This document shows positions 7,262 to 16,880 of a stretch of DNA of 64,000 bases, one piece after another. The notes below the pieces were generated by a model, which saw only the letters and a program-made list of their open reading frames with translations, was not told where the DNA came from and ran no database searches. Source of the DNA: Myxococcales bacterium. GTDB lineage: Bacteria; Myxococcota_A; Polyangia; Polyangiales; JADJMO01. The stretch spans positions 124,001 through 188,000 of the forward strand of contig JADJMO010000004.1 of assembly GCA_016709545.1 (NCBI GenBank), read 5' to 3'. The position numbers and the translations under genes are program-made. How positions within the stretch are numbered: the first letter of the stretch is position 1; each line of letters begins with the position of its first letter.

Positions 7262-9337
7262 TCACTTCGGGTCTTCGTCCTCGTGCTTGGCGTCGGGCGG
7301 CGGGATCATGCTGGGCGCCGCTCCAGGCGTCGCGGTGCCTTTCGGCACGTAGACGATGACGGGCTCACCCTTCTTGAGGATGTCGTTGCGCGGGCGGCGG
7401 TTGATGCGCTCCATCAGCGTGGCGGCGACGCCGTGCTTCTTGCCGAGGGCCTCCACCGTCTCGCCGCCGACCGCGTGGACCGTGAGGCGCTTGCGGCCCT
7501 TCTTGCCCTCCTCGAGGTCGTAGAACTCGTCGCTCCCGACCACGAGGATCTTCACCGCGCTCGCCTCGGCGAACACCACCTTGCCGAGGTTGGCCGCCTT
7601 GGGCGCGTAGATCTGCAGCCACATGCCCTCTTGCAGGCGCGCGGTCGGATCGAGCGAGTTCCAGGTGGCGAGGTCGTCGAGCGAGACCTGGAACGCGTCG
7701 GCGATCTCGCGCGGCGAGTCGGCGGTGAGGACCTTGTAGAAGACGCGCTTGCGATCGGCGTAGGTGAACGACTTGCCCGGGACCAGCGCGAGCGGGGTCT
7801 CGCTGCCGTAGGGCGTGGTGGGCATCGGCACGGCGCCGGGCGGCATCGCGGGCACGAGCAGCACGGTGCCCGCGCGCAGCACCTCGTCCTTGCCGACGCC
7901 GTTCAGCTCGACGAGCTTGGCCTTCGGCACCTTGCGCACCACGGCCACCTGGTCGAGCGTCTCGCCGAAGCGCAGCACGTACTTCTCGAGCGCGTTGCCC
8001 TTCGGGCCGAGCTTGGCCCACGCGTCCTTCACCGCGGGGCCACGGCCCTTGGGCACGACCACCGTGTACGCGGGCTCGTCGGCCGTGGTGGCCTTGCCCT
8101 CGACCGGCGGCGTGCGACCGGCCTTCAGCTCGGGGTTGAGCTGCTCGAGCTCCTTCACCGAGATGCCCGCTGCGCTCGCCACCGACTTGAGCTCGGCCCC
8201 GGCGGGCACGTCGACGCGATCGCCGCCGAGCGAGGCGTCGCGCGCGATCTCGTCGAGCCCGAACGCGGGGAGGTTCCGCATCATCACCGCGATGGCGATG
8301 ATCTTCGGGACGTACAGGGTGGTCTCCCACGGCAGGCCGTACTCGAGCCGCGAGAGCTCCCAGTAGTCGTTGGTGTTGAAGCGCTTCACCGCCGCGAGCA
8401 CGCCGCCGTAGCCCATGTTGTAGGCGGCCATCGCGAGCTCCCACGTGCCGAAGCGCTTCTTGAGATCGGAGAGGTGGGTGATGCCGGCCTCGGTGGCGCG
8501 GATCGGCGACAGGCGCCCGTCGCCCCAGCGATCGAGCGAGAGGCCGTAGATCTTGCCGGTCTCGGGCATGAACTGGAACAGCCCGAGCGCGCCCGCCGGC
8601 GACTTCACGCCCGGATCGAACGCGCTCTCGGCCATCGCGAGCCAGCACAGATCTTCGGGCATGCCGCGCGCGCGGAGCTGCTCCTGGATCAGCTCCTTGT
8701 AGCGACCGCTGCGCCGGACCATGAACGCCGCGAGCTTCTTGCCGCGCGGGTCGTCGCGGAAGAACTCGAGGTAGGTGACCACCCGGTGGTCCCACCGGGT
8801 CGGCAGATCGGGGAGCTTGAGCGTGGCGAGCCAGGCGTGGGACTTCCCGGCGACGATCGGCGCGTTGACCGCGGGGAGCGGGGGCAGGCCGCCGGTGTCG
8901 CTCTTGGGCGCGGCCGGCACGTCGAGCGGCCAGGGCGAGCCAGGGCCGGGCGCCGCTCCGACGCCGAACATGTCGACCTCGGCCTCGCGCAGGGCCTCGA
9001 GCTCCTTGGACTCGGCGCCGAGCGACGCACCGCTCGCGGGGCCGCCGGCGATCGACTTCTGCGCGGCGAGGTTCTGCGGCGGGATCGGCTTGACGACGAT
9101 CGGCGACGTGGGCTTGGGGACGGTGCCGGGGGAGGGCACGGTGGCCGAGGGAGCGGGCTTCGCGGTCGGCGCCGGCTTGGGCTTGGCGCTCGCCGCGGGC
9201 TTCGGGGCGGCCGACGCGGCCGGCTTGGGGGCCACGGAGGGCGCCGGTTTGGGCGCAGAGGACGACGGCGCGGGTGCACCGACGGCCACCCGCGCGACGA
9301 GCAACGCGGACACCACGGGCAGCCAACGACCTGACAT
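7262..9337 (-). CDS. MltD-like lytic transglycosylase with Pro/Ala-rich linker and LysM-like repeats
   Basis: 691 residues with an N-terminal signal peptide (LPVVSALLVARVAVGA), then a long PKPA/SAKP low-complexity linker to about residue 90 that probably spans the periplasm or cell wall. The SLT catalytic domain is at about 180-360, with Glu237 in LAMAESAFDPG followed by SPAGALGLFQFMPETG and the AAYNMGYGG block. Four divergent LysM-like segments follow (for example YVLRFGETLDQVAVVRKV and VHAVGGETVEALGKKHGV). Such enzymes cleave murein and release 1,6-anhydromuropeptides. It is transcribed alone, 58 bp upstream of the regulator start. Confidence 0.88.
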   Translation of the reverse strand: MSGRWLPVVSALLVARVAVGAPAPSSSAPKPAPSVAPKPAASAAPKPAASAKPKPAPTAKPAPSATVPSPGTVPKPTSPIVVKPIPPQNLAAQKSIAGGPASGASLGAESKELEALREAEVDMFGVGAAPGPGSPWPLDVPAAPKSDTGGLPPLPAVNAPIVAGKSHAWLATLKLPDLPTRWDHRVVTYLEFFRDDPRGKKLAAFMVRRSGRYKELIQEQLRARGMPEDLCWLAMAESAFDPGVKSPAGALGLFQFMPETGKIYGLSLDRWGDGRLSPIRATEAGITHLSDLKKRFGTWELAMAAYNMGYGGVLAAVKRFNTNDYWELSRLEYGLPWETTLYVPKIIAIAVMMRNLPAFGLDEIARDASLGGDRVDVPAGAELKSVASAAGISVKELEQLNPELKAGRTPPVEGKATTADEPAYTVVVPKGRGPAVKDAWAKLGPKGNALEKYVLRFGETLDQVAVVRKVPKAKLVELNGVGKDEVLRAGTVLLVPAMPPGAVPMPTTPYGSETPLALVPGKSFTYADRKRVFYKVLTADSPREIADAFQVSLDDLATWNSLDPTARLQEGMWLQIYAPKAANLGKVVFAEASAVKILVVGSDEFYDLEEGKKGRKRLTVHAVGGETVEALGKKHGVAATLMERINRRPRNDILKKGEPVIVYVPKGTATPGAAPSMIPPPDAKHEDEDPK

Positions 9338-9398
9338 CGGCCCCAGCGTTTCCCCTGCCGGGCCGGGCGGTCAAGAAACCGGCAGGTTTTCGCGCGGA

Positions 9399-10442
9399 TC
9401 AGCGCCGGGGAGGCAACAAGCCCTGGGAGGACAGGGTCCAGCCGATCAGACGATAGAGCAGGCGGGCACCCACGTTGGCGTCCCACTCGTCGTCCTCGCC
9501 AGGGGCCACCTCGTTGAGATCGAAGCCGACGATGGTGCGGCCGCTGCGCACGATGGCCTCGAAGAGCCACGTGGCCTCGTGGAACGAGAGCCCACCCGGG
9601 ACCGGCGTGCCGGTGTTCGGGCACAGCGCCGGATCGAGGCCGTCGATGTCGAACGACACGTACACCTGCTTCGGCAGCGCGCTGACGACCTGGTGCACCT
9701 CGGCGACCCAGCTGCTGCCGCCGAGGATGGCGCGGCGCAGATCGGCGTCGAAGAAGGTGACGACGCGGCCCTGCGAGCCGGTGATGGTCTCGTGCTCTTC
9801 TTCCGAGAAGTCGCGGATGCCGACCTGCACGAGGCGCGCGACGCCGGGCACCTCGTCGAGCACGTTGCGCATGATCGAGGCGTGCGAGCGCGTGAAGCCC
9901 TCGTAGGCGGGGCGCAGATCGGCGTGCGCGTCGACGTGCAGCACGCCGAGCCCCGGGAACCGCTCGGCGTGGGCGCGGATCGCCCCGAACGGGGTCGCGT
10001 GGTCGCCGCCGACGAGGCCCACGATCTTGCCCGCGGCGAGGAGCGTGCTCACGTCGGCGTGGACGATCTCGTCGAGCTTCGCCGAGAGCGCGTTGGCCTC
10101 GGCGAGCGCGTGGGTCAGCGCCTCGTCGCCCTCCACCACGCCCCCCGCGGCGATCACCGGCTCGGCCCACGCCGTGGCGGCAGCGTTCCACGCGAGCACC
10201 TCCTCGCGCGGCGCGCGCAGGAAGATGCCGGGCTCGTAGATGCGGCCGAGGTCGAGGTCGAACAGGTCGACCTGGCGGCTCGCGTCGAGGATCGCGGCCG
10301 GGCCCTTGGCCGCGCCCTTGCGGTAGGACGTGGTCGCGTCGAAGGGCACGGGCACGAGCACGACGCGCGCGGAGGCTTCGTCGAAGGGCAGACCGAAGAC
10401 GCCCGAGTCCTCGAGCGCGGCGGCGTTGGGGTCGAAGGCCAT
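9399..10442 (-). CDS. speB: Agmatinase/arginase-family ureohydrolase
   Basis: 347 residues from ATG 10442. The ureohydrolase manganese sites are complete: GGDHATPFG, GVLHVDAHADLRPAYEG and VSFDIDGLDPALCPNTGTP. The fold order fits agmatinase/arginase, which converts agmatine to putrescine plus urea, or arginine to ornithine plus urea. The substrate cannot be fixed by eye; speB is the likelier assignment and formiminoglutamase the alternative. The gene is divergent from the UbiD-like gene over 71 bp. Confidence 0.75.
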   Translation of the reverse strand: MAFDPNAAALEDSGVFGLPFDEASARVVLVPVPFDATTSYRKGAAKGPAAILDASRQVDLFDLDLGRIYEPGIFLRAPREEVLAWNAAATAWAEPVIAAGGVVEGDEALTHALAEANALSAKLDEIVHADVSTLLAAGKIVGLVGGDHATPFGAIRAHAERFPGLGVLHVDAHADLRPAYEGFTRSHASIMRNVLDEVPGVARLVQVGIRDFSEEEHETITGSQGRVVTFFDADLRRAILGGSSWVAEVHQVVSALPKQVYVSFDIDGLDPALCPNTGTPVPGGLSFHEATWLFEAIVRSGRTIVGFDLNEVAPGEDDEWDANVGARLLYRLIGWTLSSQGLLPPRR

Positions 10443-10513
10443 GCGTCTCGATTGGCACGTCATCCAAGGTGCGTCTTGTCTCTCATGGGGTGGGCTCCTA
10501 CCGTCCGCGCTCG

Positions 10514-12315
10514 ATGGGTTACCCCTCGCTGCGGGCGTGCGTCGAAGACCTCGAGCGCCACGGCCAGCTCGTCCGCGTCGATGCCGAGATCGACCCACAC
10601 CTCGAGATGGCCGAGGTGCAGCGCCGGCTCTACCGCAGCGGTGGGCCCGCGGTGCTGTTCACGCGCCCGAAGGGCACCGCGTTCCCGATGCTCGGCAACC
10701 TGTTCGGCACGCTCGAGCGCGCGCGGTGGATCTTCCGCGACGCGCTCGACGCCGTGCGGCTGGTCGTCGACGCCAAGGTGGATCCGCGCGATCTGCTGCG
10801 CCATCCGAGGGCGCTGCTGGGCTTCCCGCGCGCCGCGACGAGCCTCTTGCCGATCCCGGTGCGCAGCGGTCCGGTGCGCGCGCACGAGACCCGCGTCTCC
10901 GCGCTGCCCGCGCTCGTGTCGTGGCCCGACGACGGCGGTCCGTTCGTCACGCTGCCGCAGGTCTACACCGAGGACCCGGATCGTCCGGGGCTCCGCCACG
11001 GAAATCTCGGCATGTACCGCGTGCAGCTGTCGGGCAACGACTACGCGCGCGACCTCGAGGTCGGCCTGCACTACCAGATCCACCGCGGCATCGGCGTGCA
11101 CCACGCGGCCGCGCTGCGCCGCGGGGAGCCGTTGCGCGTGGCGGTGTTCGTGGGCGGACCGCCGGCGATGACCGTGGCGGCGGTGATGCCGCTGCCCGAG
11201 GGGCTGCCCGAGATCGCCTTCGCGGGGCTCCTGAACCGCCGCAGCGCGCGCATGATCCGCGGCCCGCTGCACGTGCACGCCGACGCCGACTTCTGCATCG
11301 AGGGCGTGATCGATCCCTTCGCGCAGAAGCCCGAGGGGCCATTCGGCGATCACCTCGGCTACTACTCGAACCGGCACGATTTCCCCTTCCTGCGCGTCAC
11401 GCGGGTGACCCACCGGCCCGACGCCATCTGGCCGTTCACCGTCGTCGGTCGCCCGCCACAGGAGGACACCACGTTCGGCGCGCTCATCCACGAGATGACC
11501 GGCCCGCTCGTGCCCGACGTGCTGCCCGGCGTGCGCGCGGTGCACGCGGTCGACGCGGCGGGCGTGCACCCGCTCCTGCTCGCGCTCGGGAGTGAGCGGT
11601 ACACGCCCTACGCCAAGCTCTCGCGCCCGGCCGAGCTGCTCACCCAGGCCAGCGCCATCCTCGGCCAGGGCCAGATGTCGCTCGCCAAGTGGCTGTTCAT
11701 CGCCGCGGAGGGCGACGCGCCGGGCCTCGATCCGCACGACGTCCCCGGGTTCTTCGCGCACGTGCTCGCGCGGGTCGATCCGCGGCGCGACCTGCACTTC
11801 GTCTGCAACACGACGATCGACACCCTCGACTACTCGGGGAGCGCGCTCAACGAGGGCTCGAAGGTGGTCGTCGCGGCCGCCGGGCCGGCGCGGCGCACGC
11901 TGCCGACCACCGTGCCGCCGCTCGCGCTGCCCGACGGGTTCACGGACGCGCGGGTCGCCTTGCCCGGCGTGCTGGTGGTGACCGCGAAGGCCGATCCGGA
12001 GCGGTTCTGCGCGGCGTTCGACGCGCGGGGGTTGATCAACGCGTTCCCGCTGGTGGTGCTCGTGGACGGCGCGGCGTTCGCCTGCGCGTCGCTCGAGAAC
12101 CTCCTGTGGGTCACCTTCACGCGGTCGGACCCGGCGCGCGACGTGCGCGGCATCGAGGCGTTCGTGGTCGACAAGGCGTGGGGTGCCACGGGTCGATCGT
12201 GGTCGACGCGCGCCGGAAGCCCCACCACGCGGCGCCGCTGATCGAGGATCCGGCGGTGACCCGGAGGGTCGATACGTTGTTCGCAAAAGGAAGCCCCCTG
12301 CACCGTCTCGGGTGA
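10514..12315 (+). CDS. UbiD-family decarboxylase (frameshifted near 3' end)
   Basis: About 600 residues from ATG 10514 (MGYPSLRACVEDLERHGQLV). UbiD enzymes are prenylated-FMN decarboxylases. Landmarks are GLHYQIHRGIGVHH, FVGGPPAMTVAAVMPLPEG, the active-site stretch IEGVIDPFAQKPEGPFGDH and HEMTGPLVPDVLPGVRAVH. The frame breaks at the G run 12180-12183: the written frame goes to an unrelated tail and stops at 12241, while the next frame resumes the family C-terminus (GSIVVDARRKPHHAAPLIED, VTRRVDTLFAKG) and stops at 12315. One missing base explains it, probably a sequencing error. No ubiX-like flavin prenyltransferase lies beside it, but the CoaBC at 56.6 kb carries a flavoprotein domain of the same superfamily. 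Confidence 0.85.
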
Positions 12316-12322
12316 GGGGGCT
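12292..12322. terminator. Candidate bidirectional terminator hairpin
   Basis: Inverted repeat AGCCCCCT (12292-12299) and AGGGGGCT (12315-12322), loop of 15 nt, overlapping the UbiD stop codon and lying between it and the convergent alanine dehydrogenase gene. No T-run follows. Confidence 0.4.
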
Positions 12323-12352
12323 CCGTTCCGCCGCGCTGGCGGCGCGCGATGC

Positions 12353-13465
12353 TCAGAGCAGCTTCGAGAGCTCGACGTACTCGAGGCCGACGCCCTGGGC
12401 GACCGGCTGGCAGACGACGTGGCCGTCGAGGGTGTTGATGCCGAGGGCGAGCGGCTTGCTCGCGCGCGCGGCGGCCTTCACGCCCTTGTCGGCGAGCTCC
12501 ACCGCGTAGCGCATGGTGGTGTTGGTGAGCGCGTAGGTGCTGGTCTGCGGGACCGCGCCCGGCATGTTCGGCACGCAGTAGTGGACGACGCCGTCGACCT
12601 CGTAGGTCGGGTGGTCGTGCGAGGTGGGGCGGCAGGTCTCGATGCAGCCGCCCTGGTCGACGGCGACGTCGACGATGACGCTGCCCGGCTCCATCTTGGC
12701 GACCATCTCGCGGCTCACGAGCGTGGGGGCCTTGGCGCCCGTGACGAGCACGGCGCCGACGACGAGGTCGGCGTGGATGACGGCCTCTTCGATGTTCTGC
12801 GGGTTCGAGTAGAGGGTCTCGATCTCGGCGCCGAACACGTCCTCGAGGTAGTCCATCTGCTCGCCGCGCACGTCGAGCACGGTGACGCTCGCGCCCATGC
12901 CGATGGCGATGCGCGCGGCGTTCTGGCCGACGACGCCGCCGCCGAGGATGACCACGCGACCGCGGCGCGTGCCGGGGACGCCGCCGAGGAGCACGCCCTT
13001 GCCGCCGCGCTCCTTCTCGAGCGACGTGGCGCCGACCTGCACGGCCATGCGACCCGCGACCTCGCTCATCGGGCGGAGCAGCGGGAGCGAGCCGTCCTCG
13101 AGCTGGATGGTCTCGTAGGCGACGCCCGCGACGCCGGCCTTCACGAGCTGACGCGTGAGCTCGGGCTCGGGCGCGAGGTGGAGGTAGGTGTAGAGGAGGA
13201 GGTCCTTGCGGAAGAAGCCGAACTCGCTCGGGAGCGGCTCCTTGACCTTCACCACCATGTCGGCGCCCCAGGCGTCGGCCGCGGTGTTGACGATGGAAGC
13301 ACCCGCCTTGACGTACTCGGCGTCGTTGATGCGCGCGCCGTCGCCCGCGCTCTTCTCGACGAGCACCTTGTGGCCGCGCGAGACGAGCTGACGGACCCCG
13401 GCCGGCGTCATACCGACGCGATACTCACGGGTCTTGATCTCCTTGGGAACGCCGACGGTCGTCAT
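12353..13465 (-). CDS. ald: Alanine dehydrogenase
   Basis: 370 residues, standard length. The enzyme interconverts L-alanine and pyruvate with NAD. It shows the N-terminal block MTTVGVPKEIKTREYRVGMT, the substrate region VVKVKEPLPSEF and TYLHLAPEPELT, the dinucleotide fold VVILGGGVVGQNAARIAIGM with the acceptor VTVLDVR, and the C-terminal PNMPGAVPQTSTYALTN block. A purine-rich GGAGGC just upstream of the ATG fits a ribosome site. It is a single gene, convergent with the UbiD-like gene. Confidence 0.95.
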   Translation of the reverse strand: MTTVGVPKEIKTREYRVGMTPAGVRQLVSRGHKVLVEKSAGDGARINDAEYVKAGASIVNTAADAWGADMVVKVKEPLPSEFGFFRKDLLLYTYLHLAPEPELTRQLVKAGVAGVAYETIQLEDGSLPLLRPMSEVAGRMAVQVGATSLEKERGGKGVLLGGVPGTRRGRVVILGGGVVGQNAARIAIGMGASVTVLDVRGEQMDYLEDVFGAEIETLYSNPQNIEEAVIHADLVVGAVLVTGAKAPTLVSREMVAKMEPGSVIVDVAVDQGGCIETCRPTSHDHPTYEVDGVVHYCVPNMPGAVPQTSTYALTNTTMRYAVELADKGVKAAARASKPLALGINTLDGHVVCQPVAQGVGLEYVELSKLL

Positions 13466-13607
13466 GCGAAGAGCCTCCTTGCCCGCGACCCCGCGTCTGC
13501 CGCGGAGTCCGGTCGCGCGCGACGCTAGGCGGAGTCCCAGCGCGGCGCCACGACGCGATGCGCCGCGCCCATTCCGTTGTCGCTCCCGCGACGAAAGAGC
13601 GGCGTTT

Positions 13608-14702
13608 CTAGACCCGACGGAGGGCCACGGCGGCCCCGACCGCGGTGGCCGCGCCGACCGCGGCGAGCGGCCAGCCAGCGGTGGGTCGTGCGGCGTGTTC
13701 CGCGAGCGGCGGGTGCTTCGGCGGATCGTCGGCGAACGGCGCGGGCAGCGCGAGACCGTCGCGCGAGGGCAACGGGTGGGAGCCGTCGAGCCCCTCCCCG
13801 CGGAGCGCGCGGTCGAAGGTGAGCAGCGCGTCGAGCGCGCCCGGGCCGGCGGCGAACTCGGCGCTGTGCGCGCCGCGGAAGACCTCGAGCTCGAACGGGA
13901 CGCCGTCCTTGGCGAGCGCCGCGCACAGGGCCTCGGTGGGCTTGCGCTGGTGGTCGTCCTTCGCGGTCAGGAACCGGAGGCGCTGCGGCTGCGAGCGCGC
14001 GAGGACCGCGGCGCGGAGCGGGTCGAGCAGCTCCTCGGTGAACGGCTGGATCCCCACCACGGTGGAGAAGAGATCGGCGCACGCCGAGCCCGAGTAGATC
14101 GCCCACAGGCCGCCCGACGACATGCCGCCGACGCCGGTCGCCGCGCGGGTCGGGATGACGGGCAGCTCCTTGTGCGCCCGCGCGACCAGCATGCGCAGGA
14201 ACTCGGTGACCATGGCGCCGTGTGGCCCTGGCTGCAGCTGTCGGACGACGACCCAGGGCGTGATCATCACCATGCCGCGGTAGGGCTTGGCGGCGAGCGC
14301 GCCGTTCATGCGCTCGAGGTCGCTCGGGCGCGAGAGGTGCTCGAAATCCTTGTCGGTGAGCCCGCCGCGGCGGAGCGCGGTGTCGGCCTGACCGAGCTTG
14401 TACTCGTCCCACCAGCCCCACACGCCGGTCTTGTAGCCCTGCATGTTGTGGTGGCCGCCGGGGAGCAGGATCACCATCGGCAACCCCTCGGGCGGGATCA
14501 CCTTGGGGGTCGCGACGAGCACGCGCGAGGGCCCGCCGTAGAACGGCGACTTGTCGTACTCCCACATGGTGAAGGTCGACGACGGCGGCGGATCGACGGG
14601 GTGGCACAGCTCGCCGTCGAACGGCTCTCCGCGCGCGCGACGGGTCAGGGCCGCGGCGGAGAGGGCTGCGGCCGCGCCGAGGAACGCGCGGCGGGAGTGC
14701 AC
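13608..14702 (-). CDS. Tat-exported alpha/beta hydrolase with C-terminal membrane anchor
   Basis: 364 residues with a twin-arginine signal at the start (SRRAFLGAAAALSAAALTRRARG). The hydrolase core has LPMVILLPGGHHNM near residue 75, the nucleophile elbow GVGGMSSGGLWAIY, and FLTAKDDHQRKP plus FRGAHSAEF that could supply the Asp/His. This resembles PHB-depolymerase-like or esterase families; the substrate is unknown. The protein ends with PTAGWPLAAVGAATAVGAAV and RRV, a helix plus Arg pair like a minimal sorting or anchoring tail but without the Cys of a true MYXO-CTERM. Confidence 0.65.
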   Translation of the reverse strand: MHSRRAFLGAAAALSAAALTRRARGEPFDGELCHPVDPPPSSTFTMWEYDKSPFYGGPSRVLVATPKVIPPEGLPMVILLPGGHHNMQGYKTGVWGWWDEYKLGQADTALRRGGLTDKDFEHLSRPSDLERMNGALAAKPYRGMVMITPWVVVRQLQPGPHGAMVTEFLRMLVARAHKELPVIPTRAATGVGGMSSGGLWAIYSGSACADLFSTVVGIQPFTEELLDPLRAAVLARSQPQRLRFLTAKDDHQRKPTEALCAALAKDGVPFELEVFRGAHSAEFAAGPGALDALLTFDRALRGEGLDGSHPLPSRDGLALPAPFADDPPKHPPLAEHAARPTAGWPLAAVGAATAVGAAVALRRV

Positions 14703-14836
14703 CCGGGGATCGTAAGCGCGGCAGCGTCCGGTCGGCTAAATTTGCTTTGTTCGCCCTACGTGCCACCGCTACGGCGCTACGCCCCTTCGCGGTGTCACTT
14801 CCGGGCTCAGGGGCAATTTCGGGCTATGGAGGGGCG

Positions 14837-16000
14837 GTGACGTTCTCCGCGCGCACCCGCTTCGAGCTCGACGAGAGCGCGCTGTCCCGCACGCTCGCCG
14901 ACGCGCGCCGGGCCGGGGCGGCCGACCTCACCGAGTCGAACCCCACGCGCTGCGGGCTCGCCTCGCCCGAGGCGGTGGCCTTGCTGGGGCACCCGCGCGG
15001 CGCCGGGTACTCGCCGGACCCGATGGGCGAGGCCGGCGCGCGCGAGGCCATCGCGGGAGATCTCACGCGGCGGGGGCACGTGGTGGATCCCTCGCGGGTC
15101 ATCCTCTCGGCGAGCACGAGCGAGGCCTATGGGTGGCTCTTCAAGCTGCTCGCGGATCCGGGCGACGCGGTGCTGGTGCCGCAGCCGAGCTATCCGCTGT
15201 TCGAGTGGCTCGCGCGGCTCGAGGGCGTGCGGCTCGTGCCCTATCCGCTCGTGCGCGAGGAGAACTTCCGGCTCGACGTCGGGGCGATCGCGCCGCTCGT
15301 CGACGACCGCACGCGCGCGATCCTGCTCGTGCACCCCAACAACCCCACCGGCACGTTCGTGCGCCGCGCGGACGCCGAGGCGCTCGAGGCGCTGTGCGAG
15401 GCGCGCGGGCTCTCGCTGGTGGTCGACGAGGTGTTCGCCGACTACCCGCACGGCGCGCTGCGAGAGGACCGGCTCCCGAGCTTCGTCGGGCGGCGGCGCG
15501 TGCCGACGTTCGTGCTGTCGGGCCTCTCGAAGGTGCTCGCGCTCCCGCAGCTGAAGCTCGGGTGGACGATCGTCGACGGACCGGAGGCGCAGGTGCGCGA
15601 CGCCCTCGCGCGGCTCGAGCTGATCGCGGACACGTACCTGTCGGTGTCGACCCCGGTGCAGCGCGCGCTGCCGGAGCTGCTCGCGCTGCGCGACGAGGTG
15701 CAGGGGCGCCTCCGCGCGCGCCTCGCCGAGAACCTGCGCGCCATCGACGCCGCCTGCGCGGGGAGCCCGGTGCGCAGGCTGCCCAGCGACGGCGGGTGGA
15801 CGGCGATCCTCGAGGGCCCGCTCACCCGCGAGGACACGGCGTGGGTCGAGCTCCTCGCCGCCGAGGCCTCCGTGCTCGTGCAACCGGGGTGGTTCTACGA
15901 CCTCGACCGCGAGGGGTTCCTGGTCGTGAGCTTGCTGCCAGATCCTGCCACGTTCGCGCCGGCGATCGCGCGAGCCGTGGCGAGGATCGCGGCCGGCTAG
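14837..16000 (+). CDS. PLP-dependent class I/II aminotransferase
   Basis: 387 residues from GTG 14837, preceded by GGAGGGG at 14828-14834. Fold type I landmarks are in order: ILSASTSEAYGWLFKLLADP, VHPNNPTGTFV with the PLP-contacting Asn, VVDEVFADY with the PLP-ring Asp, and the Schiff-base lysine in LSGLSKVLALPQLKLGW. The LSKVLALPQLKLGW block resembles alanine/valine-type aminotransferases, but the substrate is not determined. Its TAG stop shares the tetranucleotide CTAG (15997-16000) with the stop of the convergent TerB-like gene. Confidence 0.85.
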   Translation: MTFSARTRFELDESALSRTLADARRAGAADLTESNPTRCGLASPEAVALLGHPRGAGYSPDPMGEAGAREAIAGDLTRRGHVVDPSRVILSASTSEAYGWLFKLLADPGDAVLVPQPSYPLFEWLARLEGVRLVPYPLVREENFRLDVGAIAPLVDDRTRAILLVHPNNPTGTFVRRADAEALEALCEARGLSLVVDEVFADYPHGALREDRLPSFVGRRRVPTFVLSGLSKVLALPQLKLGWTIVDGPEAQVRDALARLELIADTYLSVSTPVQRALPELLALRDEVQGRLRARLAENLRAIDAACAGSPVRRLPSDGGWTAILEGPLTREDTAWVELLAAEASVLVQPGWFYDLDREGFLVVSLLPDPATFAPAIARAVARIAAG

Positions 16001-16350
16001 GCCTTGTGGGCGGCGAGCTTCGCGTCGACCTGGGACGCCGAGAGGCCGATCGCGCCAGCGACCGTGTCGAGGTACGCGCGCTCTTCGGGGGCGATCTTGC
16101 CGTCGGCGAGGGTGGCCTCGACGAGGATGTCGAAGGCCTCCTGCTGCACGTCGGTGGGCAGGGCCTTGACCGCGTCCGAAGCCTCGCTGCGGTCGACGAT
16201 CGGGAAGATGGTGTCGCGCTCGTCGAGCGGGATGCCGAACCGCGCGAGCAGCCGGTCGATGAACTTGTCCTCGGCGTCGTCGAGGTCGTCGTCCGAGACG
16301 ATGATGCCAGCGATGAGTCGGCAGACGTTGCGGCGGAGGGTGTCGTCCAT
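15997..16350 (-). CDS. TerB-like small helical protein
   Basis: 117 residues from ATG 16350, all-helical and acidic. IVSDDDLDDAEDKFIDRLLARFG and ILVEATLADGKIAPEERAYL resemble the TerB/tellurite-resistance fold, whose repeated D-G-x-x-x-x-E-E motif binds a metal. The molecular role of single-domain TerB proteins is unclear. It converges on the aminotransferase with a shared CTAG and is divergent from the thioesterase operon with 68 bp between starts. Confidence 0.7.
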   Translation of the reverse strand: MDDTLRRNVCRLIAGIIVSDDDLDDAEDKFIDRLLARFGIPLDERDTIFPIVDRSEASDAVKALPTDVQQEAFDILVEATLADGKIAPEERAYLDTVAGAIGLSASQVDAKLAAHKA

Positions 16351-16418
16351 GGCCCGGCTAGCGTCGGGCGTCCGGGCCCCTTCGGTCAAGCCATCCTTCG
16401 GTGTATAGGGCCGGACCG

Positions 16419-16880
16419 ATGACGGCGTTCGACCGCGACCGCGTGCTCGCCCTGATGGACCAGGGCTTCCGTCAGATGGTCCCGCACAACGCGGAGCTCG
16501 GGCTGCGCATGATCGACTGCGCGCCGGGCATGGCCGTGCTGGTCCTCCCCTGGAACGAGCGCCTGATCGGCAACCCCGAGAAGCGCGTGCTGCACGGCGG
16601 CGCGATCACCACCCTGGTCGACGCCTGCTGCGGCGCCTCGGTGTTCCTGCGCCTCGGCAACCCGACCCCGATCGCGACCCTCGATCTGCGCATCGACTAC
16701 CTCAAGCCGGCGACGCCGGACCGCGACGTCGTGGCCCGCGCCGAGTGCTACCACAAGACCAAGAACGTCGCGTTCGTGCGCGCGGTCGCCTGCCACGACG
16801 ACCGGAGCGACCCGATCGCCTCGGCGGCGGCCACGTTCATGCTCTCGACCAAGGGCAAGTCGGTGGGGCACCGCACATGA
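16419..16880 (+). CDS. PaaI-like hotdog thioesterase (first of a tandem pair)
   Basis: 153 residues from ATG 16419. The hotdog fold of acyl-CoA thioesterases is shown by NPEKRVLHGGAITTLVDACC (HGG-x7-D active-site motif), TLDLRIDYLKPATPDRDVVA and the closing SAAATFMLSTKG strand. It probably hydrolyses an acyl- or aryl-CoA; the substrate is unknown. The stop overlaps the next gene's start (ATGA at 16877-16880). Confidence 0.85.
   Translation: MTAFDRDRVLALMDQGFRQMVPHNAELGLRMIDCAPGMAVLVLPWNERLIGNPEKRVLHGGAITTLVDACCGASVFLRLGNPTPIATLDLRIDYLKPATPDRDVVARAECYHKTKNVAFVRAVACHDDRSDPIASAAATFMLSTKGKSVGHRT

Noticed and set aside
10443..10513. Sigma-54 promoter (TTGGCACG ...) between speB and the UbiD-like gene
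   Set aside because: The -12 element TTGC is missing at the required spacing.
12180..12190. Programmed ribosomal frameshift in the UbiD-like gene
   Set aside because: No slippery heptamer with downstream structure stands out, and similar breaks occur in many unrelated genes, so sequence error is simpler.
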